Shown here in pieces: positions 7,144 through 15,679 of a stretch of 37,988 nt of DNA. Source of the stretch: Microcaldota archaeon. Its GTDB lineage: Archaea > Micrarchaeota > Micrarchaeia > Micrarchaeales > CABMGC01. Under the pieces are notes generated by a model. It searched no databases. It was given only the letters and a program-made list of their open reading frames with translations, and was not told the DNA's origin. The stretch is taken from assembly GCA_027315135.1 (NCBI GenBank), contig DAHUYR010000016.1, positions 1 through 37,988 of the forward strand, written 5' to 3'. Position 1 is the stretch's first letter, and every line of letters starts with the position of its first letter. The translations under genes were made by a program, and so were the position numbers.

Positions 7144-8457
7144 TCATTGCAGGGTTCCCATGCCTTCTAGCCCTATCTTTTGCATGGCCTTGCCAGGACT
7201 GTCATAGTACTCTTTACAGAATTCGTTTATTCCGCGCAGGTCCCTTACGCCCATCTTGTTTAGAGTCTCGAGTATCTTCGCCCTTCTGTTTTCTTCGGCA
7301 ATAATCTCGTTTGGAGTGTAGCCTGAGAGCTTTGCCAGAGCATCCCTGTAGGTTATGCTAGGCAGTATTGGCGAACCCTTCCTGGTCCTGTAATCATACA
7401 GATAGAGATCTGAGAGAAGCACCTTTGTCTCTATCCCAGAGACCTCTGACATCTGCGTTATCCTTCTCTCGAAGCCCTTTTCCGAAGCTATCTGAGATAT
7501 GACCATCAGTGAATCTATCAGAGTTATTGCATTGCTGCTTATGCTCATAGGAGGCTGCTCCAGCCTGTTTACTATGTCTCTTGTTGTGCTTGCGTGTATG
7601 GTTCCGAAGACTATCTTTCCTATAGTCATTGCTGATATGAGGTCCTTTGCCTCGGCTCCTCTCACCTCTCCTATAATTATCATGTCAGGGCGCATTCTGA
7701 GAACGTTTTTCAGAAGGTCCTCAAGCGTTAGCTCCAGGTTTGTTTCCAGTCTTACGCAGTTTTCCTGGGTCTCGGTGTTAAGCTCATAGGTATCTTCAAT
7801 TACGACTATCCTTTCCTCAGGTCTGAAGAAGCTGAACATCGCGTTTAGGAGAGTGGTCTTTCCGCTTCCTGGGGTTCCGCCGAGGAGCAGGTTTGCAGGC
7901 CTCACCTTCAGTCCTTCAGAGTATAGCCATATCCTGGCAGCCAGATTATAGTTGAGCTCCCCGAAGTTTATCAGGTCTATTATACTGAATGCGTGCTTCT
8001 TGAAGTTTCGTATCGTGACGCTTGCGCCTCTTGGGGATTTCACAACGTTTGCCCTAGAACCGTTTGGCAGGTGTATATCGTATATGTGCTTGTTTGCATC
8101 GTTTGCAGTAGCATACATGTTGAGTTTCTTGACGAATCTGACAAGGGATTTCGGGTCCGAGAGCTTCTCCGTAACCTTCATCTCTCCTTCAGATCCTTTG
8201 TTGATGAATATGTTATCTGTGCTGTTTATCATTATGTCTTCTACCTGCTCATCCTTGAGATAATTGTTTATCGGGTAGAAGTCGTATGTGTCCTTTGCTA
8301 TCTTCTCTATCAGATCATGATCCGCGGAAGGGTTGAAGGTCTTTGCTATCTTCTCTATTGCACTGTAAAGAGATGCGTCGCCATATATATCTGCCATCTT
8401 TCCCTCTAGCTCCTCGAATATCCGCTCCTCGAAATCATAGAATTCTTCCTCGTCCAT
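7144..8457 (-). CDS. Type II/IV secretion system (VirB11/GspE-like) ATPase
   Basis: This 437-residue hexameric ATPase powers pilus assembly or secretion at the inner membrane face. Motifs are complete: Walker A GTPGSGKT (194-201), Asp box VVIEDTYEL (218-226), Walker B MIIIGEVRG (259-267) and His box GTIHAST (285-291). The N-terminal domain (about 60-160) carries the usual VEDIMIN ... IFINKG pattern of archaeal TadA/FlaI/PilB-like proteins. It is followed by the membrane-anchored secreted protein at 6315-7133. No TadC/FlaJ-type platform protein is seen in the window, so that partner must be encoded elsewhere. An AT-rich element at 8485-8495 lies about 33 nt before the start. The pilins at 3992 and 24703 are plausible substrates. 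Confidence 0.93.
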   Translation of the reverse strand: MDEEEFYDFEERIFEELEGKMADIYGDASLYSAIEKIAKTFNPSADHDLIEKIAKDTYDFYPINNYLKDEQVEDIMINSTDNIFINKGSEGEMKVTEKLSDPKSLVRFVKKLNMYATANDANKHIYDIHLPNGSRANVVKSPRGASVTIRNFKKHAFSIIDLINFGELNYNLAARIWLYSEGLKVRPANLLLGGTPGSGKTTLLNAMFSFFRPEERIVVIEDTYELNTETQENCVRLETNLELTLEDLLKNVLRMRPDMIIIGEVRGAEAKDLISAMTIGKIVFGTIHASTTRDIVNRLEQPPMSISSNAITLIDSLMVISQIASEKGFERRITQMSEVSGIETKVLLSDLYLYDYRTRKGSPILPSITYRDALAKLSGYTPNEIIAEENRRAKILETLNKMGVRDLRGINEFCKEYYDSPGKAMQKIGLEGMGTLQ

Positions 8458-8557
8458 GCCAACCCTTAGATGAATTTTACTGATAATATTTTAGATAGCA
8501 AGTTTAATAATCTGCATTCTCGTAAGAAGCAGGCCTTGTGCCTGGCTGCACGTTAGT

Positions 8558-8567
8558 CTTTTTATTG
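8558..8567 (+). promoter_or_regulatory. TATA-like element of the sdh-aspA operon
   Basis: A T-rich TATA-like stretch (CTTTTTATTG) lies about 33 nt before the ATG at 8596. It is only about 13 nt before an in-frame GTG at 8575, which argues for the ATG as the true start. A 5-bp inverted repeat (CAGGC/GCCTG, 8530-8544) sits just upstream. Confidence 0.35.
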
Positions 8568-8595
8568 TTTTAGCGTGAATCATTATTGTAATTGG

Positions 8596-10332
8596 ATGGA
8601 GATACTTAGATACGATATTGCCATATTGGGGAGCGGAATCGGGGGATTCACTTCTGCAATACATGCAAGTCATCATTCCGGCAGCAAGCTTAGGATAGCA
8701 GTGATATCAAAACTGCATGCAATGAGGAGCCATTCAGTTTCTGCTGAAGGAGGAATCTCAGGAGTCTTGTATCATGGAAAGGGGGATTCGGAAGATCTGC
8801 ATGCGTACGATACTGTAAAGGGGTCTGATTATCTTGCAGACCAGAATGCGGTAGAGCTACTTGTAAAGAATGCACCAAAAGAGATAAAATTCTTTGAGCA
8901 TATAGGCGTGCCTTGGAATAGAGGCGATGATGCCACCATACGTCAAAGAGCCTTCGGAGGCATGAGCATACCCAGGACGGTTTTTGCGGCTGACAAGACA
9001 GGGTTCTTCATGATGCGTGCTCTTTATGATTATACACTGCAACTGAAGAATGTAGATATTTTCCATGAGAACTTCGCAACTGCAATAATCATGAACAAAG
9101 GCAGGGCAGCAGGAATATTTATGATTGATCTTGCCACCAGTGAGATGAAGCTCATAGAGGCAAGTTCAATAATTATAGCGACAGGAGGCTTCGCGAAGGT
9201 ATATGGGTTTACAACGACTTCGCACTCCACTACCGGGGATGGCATAGCGCTTGCATACAAGGCTGGTCTCTCCCTCAAGGATATGGAGTTCGTGCAGTTT
9301 CATCCTACAGGTCTGATACCGAGCGGCATCCTGATAACCGAGGCTGCCAGAGGAGAGGGAGGTTACCTAAGGAATTCGGATGGCAGGAGATTCATGGAGG
9401 ATTACGCGAAAAGCCACATGGAGCTTGCGCCAAGAGACATAATATCAAGAGCGAGAATGACCGAGATAGCTAAGGGAAAAGGAGTTCTACATGGTGAATC
9501 CGGACTTGAACACGTATGGCTTGACCTGAGGCATCTTGACAAGGCGAAGATAGACGAGCGGCTTCCAATGATAAAGGATATCACGATAAAGATGCTTGGC
9601 ATCGACCCATCTAAGGAGCAGATACCGGTTAGGCCTGTTGCCCATTTCACCATGGGCGGTATAAATACAGACATTAACGGGCATGCGATGCTCAATGGAA
9701 AGAAGCATGCTGATGGCATATGGGCTGTTGGTGAGTGCGGATGCGTAAGCGTCCATGGAGCGAACAGGCTTGGTAGCAACTCACTCAGTCAGTGCGCAGT
9801 GTGGGGCAGGATAGTCGGGATAGAAGCTGCAAAGTATGCGGTTTCTGCAAGAAAGGCGGACAAGAAGGCACTACACATGCAGGCTGAAGAAGAAGAATTG
9901 AGAATAGGAGAGCTGCTTGACAGGAAGACAGGCAGCGATCCGTATAAGATACGAAAAGAGCTGAACAGCGTTATGGATTCAAATGTATATGTTTACAGGA
10001 AGACCTCGGAGCTGAAGAGAGCACAGGCAGCAGTAGCAAGGTTGCGGAAAGAGTGCGAGAGTATAGTAGTGAATGATAAGGGAAGCGTCTTTAATACAAA
10101 TCTCAGGGATGCGCTCGAGATATGCAATTTAGTGGAGCTTGCAGGAGTAGTGGTTGATGGTGCGATACGCAGGAAGGAGAGCAGGGGTGCGCATGCGATG
10201 GTCGAGTATCCGAAGAGAAATGATAAGGAGTGGATGAAGCATACGATAGCGGTTAAGAAAGGAAAAGGAATCAGCATAAGCTATTCACCTGTAAAGATCA
10301 CAAAGTGGCAACCGGAAGAGAGGAAGTATTGA
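8596..10332 (+). CDS. sdhA: Succinate dehydrogenase/fumarate reductase flavoprotein subunit
   Basis: This 578-residue subunit interconverts succinate and fumarate on a bound FAD. Visible motifs are the dinucleotide loop GSGIGG (12-17), the covalent-FAD motif RSHSVSAEGG with His46, the substrate-site FHPTG (235-239), the catalytic-Arg segment LAPRDIISRAR (R280), and the late FAD motif with GECGCVSVHGANRLGSNSL. Length is typical of the family. The operon is sdhA, membrane anchor, membrane-fused iron-sulfur subunit, aspartase, with every junction overlapping. Sequence alone does not say whether the complex works mainly as dehydrogenase or fumarate reductase. The ATG at 8596 was chosen over the GTG at 8575 because the TATA-like element is too close to the latter. 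Confidence 0.95.
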   Translation: MEILRYDIAILGSGIGGFTSAIHASHHSGSKLRIAVISKLHAMRSHSVSAEGGISGVLYHGKGDSEDLHAYDTVKGSDYLADQNAVELLVKNAPKEIKFFEHIGVPWNRGDDATIRQRAFGGMSIPRTVFAADKTGFFMMRALYDYTLQLKNVDIFHENFATAIIMNKGRAAGIFMIDLATSEMKLIEASSIIIATGGFAKVYGFTTTSHSTTGDGIALAYKAGLSLKDMEFVQFHPTGLIPSGILITEAARGEGGYLRNSDGRRFMEDYAKSHMELAPRDIISRARMTEIAKGKGVLHGESGLEHVWLDLRHLDKAKIDERLPMIKDITIKMLGIDPSKEQIPVRPVAHFTMGGINTDINGHAMLNGKKHADGIWAVGECGCVSVHGANRLGSNSLSQCAVWGRIVGIEAAKYAVSARKADKKALHMQAEEEELRIGELLDRKTGSDPYKIRKELNSVMDSNVYVYRKTSELKRAQAAVARLRKECESIVVNDKGSVFNTNLRDALEICNLVELAGVVVDGAIRRKESRGAHAMVEYPKRNDKEWMKHTIAVKKGKGISISYSPVKITKWQPEERKY

Positions 10333-10751
10333 TGGAGTTCAAATCAACATATGATACAAGAGGGAAGCAGAGGAATGTGCTCAGGCTAGCACATTTCGAT
10401 AAAGAGGGCCTTGCACATATACTCACGTACAGGATTCTTGCATTTCTTTCCATAATAACAGGAGCTACGGTTCTTTATGCAATCATGTCTGGCAGCGCGT
10501 CTTTCATGTCCATTGCAAAGGTGCTAGTTGCTATCGTGTGGCTGCTTTTTGGAATTGAACTGTACTCGGTTTACAAGGCATTCGGGATAATAGCTACAAA
10601 GGGAGTAGTCTTCGGAAGACTGAATGATTCGTTCATAAACTCTGAGGTGAAGACGAAGCCCTGGTACGGTGTTGTCAAGGCAGGAGGCCCGTTGCTGATA
10701 TTCGTATGGTATGCGCTCTTCGTAGTGTTTGCGGCAGTGGTTATGTTATGA
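10332..10751 (+). CDS. Succinate dehydrogenase/fumarate reductase membrane anchor subunit (SdhC-like)
   Basis: This 139-residue membrane protein has three hydrophobic helices (about 30-50, 56-76 and 113-138). The ATG shares its A with the sdhA stop (TGATG at 10330-10334), showing translational coupling; an in-frame ATG upstream at 10305 would overlap sdhA and is less likely. Position identifies it as an anchor for quinone interaction, since anchor sequences are poorly conserved. Histidines that might bind heme (H21, H28) lie before or at the first helix and no intramembrane His is obvious, so a heme-poor or heme-free anchor is possible (inference). The following gene carries two more helices, giving five for the complex. 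Confidence 0.82.
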   Translation: MEFKSTYDTRGKQRNVLRLAHFDKEGLAHILTYRILAFLSIITGATVLYAIMSGSASFMSIAKVLVAIVWLLFGIELYSVYKAFGIIATKGVVFGRLNDSFINSEVKTKPWYGVVKAGGPLLIFVWYALFVVFAAVVML

Positions 10752-11749
10752 GAAGAGATTCAAGATTCATGGTCTTCCTCTATGCAGGGATGGCGCTAGT
10801 GCCGCTCTTCTTGTTCCTGTATCTCGTGGCCGTAATAGCTTACGCTCCTGCAGAGGGTCTTATGCTCGGACTCGCAGCAGCATGGATGATAATATTCGGG
10901 ACATTTGGTTCTGTAGAGATATACAAACATGGTAGATTGCCTGCAGAACAGATGCCTTTGATCCCTGGACAGACTATGGCAAAGGACCTTGAATCCGAAC
11001 GCGGTAAAAGGCCAAAGGGAGCAGAACAGGTTACAGTAAAGATAAAACGCTTCAATCCCGATACAAAGAAATTTGATGAAGAATCATATGACGTTTATGA
11101 AGATAGGCTTGCTACCGTCCTGGACACTCTGCTTAAGATAAAGAGTCAGCATGACAATACCCTGTCAATGAGGTATAGCTGCCGAATGGGAATATGCGGA
11201 TCTTGTGGTATGGTGGCGAACGGGAAGCCGGTGCTTGCATGCGAGACAAATCTTCTTTCAGAGCTTGATGAAAATAAGAGTATAACTGTAGAGCCTATGC
11301 AGGGTCATCCTCTCCTCAAGGATCTTGTCACTGATTTTGACAGCTTCTTTGAGAAACATGAGAGCGTTGAGCCGCACCTGTACAGAAATGACAAGGCAGA
11401 GCAGTACTCAGCAGAGAAGGCGTACAGGCAGACGAGAAAACAGGTAAATGAATTCCTGCCGTACTCGTATTGCATAATGTGCGGGCTGTGTATGGACGCA
11501 TGCCCTGTGGTAAACTCTAATACGGAATTCGTTGGTCCTCAAGCCCTTTCCCAGGTATACAGATATTACAAGGATTCCAGGGACCAGGGTAGCAAGCGTA
11601 GATTGCTGGATGCAGATAATCTTCACGGAGCGTGGGGATGCGAGTTTTCAGGCTCGTGCTCCAAGGCATGTCCGAAGGGAGTTGATCCTGCTTCTGCAAT
11701 ACAGCTTCTAAAGGCTTCGATAATGGCAGATTTTGGTGAACAATTATGA
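10748..11749 (+). CDS. sdhB: Iron-sulfur subunit of succinate dehydrogenase/fumarate reductase fused to two N-terminal membrane helices
   Basis: This 333-residue protein passes electrons from the flavoprotein to quinone. The ATG lies in an ATGA overlap with the previous stop. Cluster ligands are complete: [2Fe-2S] C145, C150, C153, C165; [4Fe-4S] C242, C245, C248 with C252; and C298, C304, C308 completing the third cluster in the CxxxxxCxxxCP pattern of [3Fe-4S] subunits. Unusually, residues about 9-32 and 36-56 are two membrane helices placed before the ferredoxin domain, which begins near residue 93. A normal SdhB is about 240 residues and soluble. The extra part looks like a second anchor subunit fused in frame, so the membrane sector would be three plus two helices. 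The stop overlaps the aspartase start by 4 nt. Confidence 0.93.
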   Translation: MRRDSRFMVFLYAGMALVPLFLFLYLVAVIAYAPAEGLMLGLAAAWMIIFGTFGSVEIYKHGRLPAEQMPLIPGQTMAKDLESERGKRPKGAEQVTVKIKRFNPDTKKFDEESYDVYEDRLATVLDTLLKIKSQHDNTLSMRYSCRMGICGSCGMVANGKPVLACETNLLSELDENKSITVEPMQGHPLLKDLVTDFDSFFEKHESVEPHLYRNDKAEQYSAEKAYRQTRKQVNEFLPYSYCIMCGLCMDACPVVNSNTEFVGPQALSQVYRYYKDSRDQGSKRRLLDADNLHGAWGCEFSGSCSKACPKGVDPASAIQLLKASIMADFGEQL

Positions 11750-13128
11750 GATACAGAAATGAGAGAGATGTACTTGGCAGTGTAAGAGTACCTGCTGACG
11801 CTTATTATGGCTCGGAGACAGTGCGCGCATACAATAATTTCCAGATATCAGGAATAAAGGTTGCCAGGGAGCTGATTTACGCATATGTGATTGTAAAGAA
11901 AGCAGCAGCTACGGCAAACATGAACATAGGCAAACTGGAGGTTAAAAAAGGTAAAGCGATAATCAAGGCATGCGATTACGTGCTCTCTGGAAAGCTTGAT
12001 GACAGCTTTGTGCTTGACGTGTTCCAGGCAGGGGCTGGAACAAGCATCAACATGAACGTAAATGAAGTAATAGCGAACAAAGCTATAGAGCTTCTTGGGG
12101 GCAGGAAGGGCAACTACAGGATTGTGCACCCTAATGACGATGTCAATATGTCCCAGTCTACCAACGACACCATGCCGACCGCTATGCGCATTGCAATCCA
12201 TCTTATGATAAATAAGTCTCTGCTGCCTGAGATGGATTTGTTAGTAGGAGCTATAGAGAAGAAGAGCAATGAATTCAAGTCGATAGTGAAGCTTGGTAGG
12301 ACGCACCTGCAGGATGCCGTGCCAATCAAGCTTGGAGAAGAGTTTTTAGCATACGCATATGCCGCAAAAAGCGCACATGCATATATAGAAAATGCTAATT
12401 CAAGACTGCTCGCGCTCCCGATAGGCGGGACCGCAGTGGGCACGGGGTTGAATGCAGGCAAGGAGTACAGGACTGCTGTCATCAAGGAGATTAGAAAACT
12501 TACACGAACAAAATTTTCGCTCGCATCGAGCCCGTTTGGACCTATGTCCAATAAGCTTGATGAACTTGAAGTCAGTGCTTCATTGAGGGAGTGTGCAACT
12601 GCGCTCAACAAGTTTGCCAACGATCTCAGGCTGCTTAATTCTGGTCCCAGAGGAGGCATAAACGAAATAAAGCTTCCAGAGGTGCAGCCAGGCTCATCGA
12701 TAATGCCAGGGAAGATAAACCCGAGCATGGCTGAGATGATGAATATGGTATGCTTCCAGGTTATCGGAAATGATCTGACGATAAGTGAGGCTGCAAACGC
12801 AGGGCAGCTTGAACTCAATGTCTACATGCCAGTCATAGCATTCGATCTGCTGTTCTCAATAAGCATACTCTCAAACGGAGTAGCAGCCTTCAGGGAAAGA
12901 TGCGTCAAAGGCATAACCGCAAACGAGGCGAGAATAAAGGAGAACCTGAAGAATGACCTGTCCATAGCTACCGCACTTACACCGTACATAGGCTATGCAA
13001 AGGCAGCAGAGATTGCAAGAAAGGCGCTGGTGCAGGGGAAGAGCATCATGCAGATATGCCTGGATATGAAGGTAATGGATAAAAAGAAACTGGAAAAGAT
13101 ACTTGACCCTAGGAATGCGGTGAAATGA
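11746..13128 (+). CDS. aspA: Aspartate ammonia-lyase (aspartase/fumarase superfamily)
   Basis: This 460-residue protein belongs to the superfamily that adds or removes groups across fumarate. The signature GSSIMPGKINP (316-326) is intact. Diagnostic positions favour aspartase (aspartate to fumarate plus ammonia) over class II fumarase: GTSINMN (98-104, fumarases usually have GTQ/GTx-NMN), QSTND (137-141, fumarase QSSND), QDAVP (189-193, fumarase QDATP), GINEIKLPE (304-312, fumarase GIGEI) and AGQLELNV in place of GNFELNV. These comparisons are from memory of the families. The ATG overlaps the sdhB stop by 4 nt, so the fumarate-producing enzyme is translationally coupled to the fumarate-using complex. 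No separate fumarase is seen in the window. Confidence 0.85.
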   Translation: MRYRNERDVLGSVRVPADAYYGSETVRAYNNFQISGIKVARELIYAYVIVKKAAATANMNIGKLEVKKGKAIIKACDYVLSGKLDDSFVLDVFQAGAGTSINMNVNEVIANKAIELLGGRKGNYRIVHPNDDVNMSQSTNDTMPTAMRIAIHLMINKSLLPEMDLLVGAIEKKSNEFKSIVKLGRTHLQDAVPIKLGEEFLAYAYAAKSAHAYIENANSRLLALPIGGTAVGTGLNAGKEYRTAVIKEIRKLTRTKFSLASSPFGPMSNKLDELEVSASLRECATALNKFANDLRLLNSGPRGGINEIKLPEVQPGSSIMPGKINPSMAEMMNMVCFQVIGNDLTISEAANAGQLELNVYMPVIAFDLLFSISILSNGVAAFRERCVKGITANEARIKENLKNDLSIATALTPYIGYAKAAEIARKALVQGKSIMQICLDMKVMDKKKLEKILDPRNAVK

Positions 13129-13154
13129 GCGTTTAATGTGCTTAAATTATTTGG

Positions 13155-13748
13155 TTATGCTACTCTCATCAAACTGTCGAAAATCTTGCTGTCTTCTACT
13201 GTCTGAACAGAGTGCTTGGTAGCTTCTTTCTTGACCCCTACAACCATAGATAGTACCTGTGATGGAGACTGGTTTGCAAAGATTGCGAAATTTGCACCTT
13301 GTATGCCTACAGAATGATCCATATATACATAAAACGATAATGGGCTCCTGCCTCTGTAAATCTGCACAGTTTTCCTAGGGTCACCTCTTCCAGGTATTAG
13401 CTCGGATTTTTCATCAAATTTATAATAATCAGGATGAGTTATTCTGTCGCGGCCATCAAAAATACCGCTTCCGGCTATTGATCCTTCTCCATCTATATGA
13501 AATATCTTCCCTTCCAGCTCTTTCTTAAAATTCGGGCGCCTTGACATCTCTGTAAGTACCTCCTTGTACGTCATCAGTCTTAAACCATCTTCTTCAAGGG
13601 CTTCCATTGCGCCTTTGTGCTTTGCGTCCATGCGGGTGATGTATATCCCGCTATCCCATATCTCCTTAAAACCGTTGATGTACCACTCTTCCTCCTTTGC
13701 AGGAAGAACAGTTCCACTCCGCCTCGCCTTGAATATAGCAAATCCCAT
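13155..13748 (-). CDS. Hypothetical protein
   Basis: I do not recognise this 197-residue soluble protein. It has no signal peptide or membrane helix. It is Asp/Lys/Arg-rich in the first half and contains a Gly-rich central segment (IDGEGSIAGSGIFDGRDR) and a more hydrophobic C-terminal part (SFYVYMDHSVGIQGANFAIF). Its ATG at 13748 faces away from ftsY, whose 3' end lies 113 nt upstream on the same strand, and it is convergent with aspA 26 nt away. No function is inferred. Confidence 0.65.
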   Translation of the reverse strand: MGFAIFKARRSGTVLPAKEEEWYINGFKEIWDSGIYITRMDAKHKGAMEALEEDGLRLMTYKEVLTEMSRRPNFKKELEGKIFHIDGEGSIAGSGIFDGRDRITHPDYYKFDEKSELIPGRGDPRKTVQIYRGRSPLSFYVYMDHSVGIQGANFAIFANQSPSQVLSMVVGVKKEATKHSVQTVEDSKIFDSLMRVA

Positions 13749-13861
13749 TTTGTCGCCAAGGAATCTCTTGCTTGGGATTACATATTAAAATGTTCTCCCC
13801 TGCTCCCAAATTGTGGAATACATGGAAACTTCTAAGCTCAGCGCACGTGTCTTTTCATACT

Positions 13862-15169
13862 TCAATTTTTAGGGAGGATGTTGTCGATGATAAAATCAGG
13901 ATCGTATGGCATGATATCATTATATTTTTCCCCAATGCCAAAGAATAGTATAGGTATGTCAAGCTCGCTTAACAAAGATATTGTATTGCCGCCTTTCGCA
14001 TCGCAGTCCAGCTTCGTAAGTATGATGCCGTCTATGGAAACTGCTTCGTTCAGGGCTTTTACTTGATCAAGAAGAGAGTTTCCGGCTATCGACTCGCCTA
14101 TGAATATCTTCATGTCGGGCTTTGTAACGCGGGACATCTTTTTAAGTTCCTCCACGAGGCTCTTGTTTGTTTCTTGCCGTCCTGCACTGTCCATCAATAC
14201 AACATCCACGTTATGCGCCTTCGCATGTGCTATAGCGTCGAATGCTATACTTGCTGGATCCGAGCCATATGCGCCCTTCACCACGCGTATCCCCAATTTG
14301 TCTGCATGGAACGTCGTTTGTTCTATCGCAGCTGCCCTGAAGGTATCGCTTGCAGACATTACGCACGTGAATCCATTTGTAATGAACAGGTTTGCCATCT
14401 TTGCCATAGTAGTTGTCTTCCCTGCACCATTAGGCCCTATGAACAGTATTTTTAGTGGGAGTTCATGAGACGCTTTCTTCGCCTTTGCTATTTCCAAAAT
14501 ATCAGTTCCGCTTCTCTTTGCGAGGACTCTGCGTATCGATTCGCGTATCATCTGTCTTATCTCATTATCGACTCCCTTTGAGCTTATGCTCTTCGAGAGC
14601 ATATTATTTTTTATCTCATCGGTTAATTTTTCAACAACATCGTAGTTCACGTCTGATTCCAGCAGGCCCATCTTCAGCGCGCTTACGAACGGATCTATAT
14701 CAGTTTCTTTAAGGCGTACTGTGCTGAAGAACATTCCCTTAAGCTTTGTGCCTGCGCCGACGGCAGGCTTCTTTTCACGATGTTCGTCTTGCAATCCTGA
14801 TTTCTCCTTGATTTTGACAATGTTTTCTTTACTATTACCAGGAATTGGATGTTGAACCTCATAGACATCTGTTTTCGCATCGTGGTGCAGCTGCTTAGGC
14901 TCAGCTGTGCGAGTATTTTTCACTTCTTCATGCTGAACCGGCTTGATATCCCGTAGTTCTAGTCCGTGTTCCTTCTTTGCAGATGGTTTTTCCGCAATTG
15001 GGACGCTGGTGTTTTCCTTTGCCACTGGAGTCTCTGCATATTCCTCAAGCAGCTCCGTAGCCGCTTGCTCCTTGCTCTCCTCAGCTTCTTCTTTCTTTAT
15101 CTCGGCTTTTTCCTTGCTCACTACCGAATCCATGAAATTAGACAAGCGCTTCTTCAGCCCTTCAAACAT
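13862..15169 (-). CDS. ftsY: Signal recognition particle receptor FtsY
   Basis: This 435-residue SRP GTPase docks ribosome-SRP complexes at the membrane for co-translational insertion. Residues 1 to about 140 form a charged, low-complexity acidic A region starting with a short amphipathic segment. The N domain spans about 145-235 and the G domain follows: G1 GPNGAGKT (245-252), DTFRAAA (275-281), G3 DSAGR (327-331, where DTAGR is usual) and TKLD (385-388). The A region is long for an archaeal FtsY. It lies 22 nt downstream of prefoldin alpha in the cluster eL31-aIF6-prefoldin alpha-FtsY, a conserved archaeal order, which supports the annotation. Confidence 0.96.
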   Translation of the reverse strand: MFEGLKKRLSNFMDSVVSKEKAEIKKEEAEESKEQAATELLEEYAETPVAKENTSVPIAEKPSAKKEHGLELRDIKPVQHEEVKNTRTAEPKQLHHDAKTDVYEVQHPIPGNSKENIVKIKEKSGLQDEHREKKPAVGAGTKLKGMFFSTVRLKETDIDPFVSALKMGLLESDVNYDVVEKLTDEIKNNMLSKSISSKGVDNEIRQMIRESIRRVLAKRSGTDILEIAKAKKASHELPLKILFIGPNGAGKTTTMAKMANLFITNGFTCVMSASDTFRAAAIEQTTFHADKLGIRVVKGAYGSDPASIAFDAIAHAKAHNVDVVLMDSAGRQETNKSLVEELKKMSRVTKPDMKIFIGESIAGNSLLDQVKALNEAVSIDGIILTKLDCDAKGGNTISLLSELDIPILFFGIGEKYNDIMPYDPDFIIDNILPKN

Positions 15170-15191
15170 TTACATCACAGCTGTCATTCTG

Positions 15192-15635
15192 TTACAGGGA
15201 TCCCTGTGCCTGTATTGCACTGAGCCTGTAGTTTATGTCTGCAAGCTCCTCTCTTATCTTCTGCCTTTGCGTAACAAGCTTTCCCAGGAGCTCATCTCCT
15301 TTCTTTATCCTGTTCTCAAAAAATTGCTTTGCATCGTCAAGCTTCTGCTCCACCAGATATCCTGCGCCGATGTAAGTTATCACGCTGTTGATAGCGTTTG
15401 TTTCAGCGCTTATATACATGCCGCCTTCAGTACCAACGAGAATGCCTTTGCTTCCTATCCTTTCACTGCCGTCTATTATCTCTATGTTTCCCTTCAGCAC
15501 AGTCTGCATCGCAGTGTAATTGTCTATGGACTGGGTCAGCACCTCGTATTGCTGCGAGTATACCTGCTGCAGATACTGCAACTGCATGTAAATCTCGTTT
15601 GCATCCGGTGTCTTCTCATTTGTTTCTGATGCCAT
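15192..15635 (-). CDS. pfdA: Prefoldin alpha subunit (GimC alpha)
   Basis: This 147-residue protein is a subunit of the hexameric jellyfish-shaped co-chaperone that hands unfolded proteins to the thermosome. It has two long coiled-coil helices flanking a beta hairpin: the N-terminal helix (EIYMQLQYLQQVYSQQYEVL), a beta region including GTEGGMYI and GAGYLVEQ, and the C-terminal coil (about 105-145). 'GAGYLVEQKLDDAKQFF' is typical of archaeal alpha subunits. The ATG at 15635 is preferred; a GTG three codons upstream (15644) is possible. It sits between aIF6 and ftsY, as in other archaea. Confidence 0.93.
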   Translation of the reverse strand: MASETNEKTPDANEIYMQLQYLQQVYSQQYEVLTQSIDNYTAMQTVLKGNIEIIDGSERIGSKGILVGTEGGMYISAETNAINSVITYIGAGYLVEQKLDDAKQFFENRIKKGDELLGKLVTQRQKIREELADINYRLSAIQAQGSL

Positions 15636-15679
15636 GAATACCACTATTTATTGTTTGGAATATTAGATAAATTTTGCTT

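Noticed and set aside
8530-8544. CAGGC/GCCTG repeat as an operator of the sdh operon
   Set aside because: Only five-base arms, upstream of a weak TATA element, with no second copy seen; noted with the promoter but not claimed as a site.
11746-13128. Class II fumarase as the product
   Set aside because: The position beside sdh genes suggests it, but QSTND, QDAVP, GINEIKLPE and AGQLELNV fit aspartase better. Fumarase activity cannot be excluded without assay.
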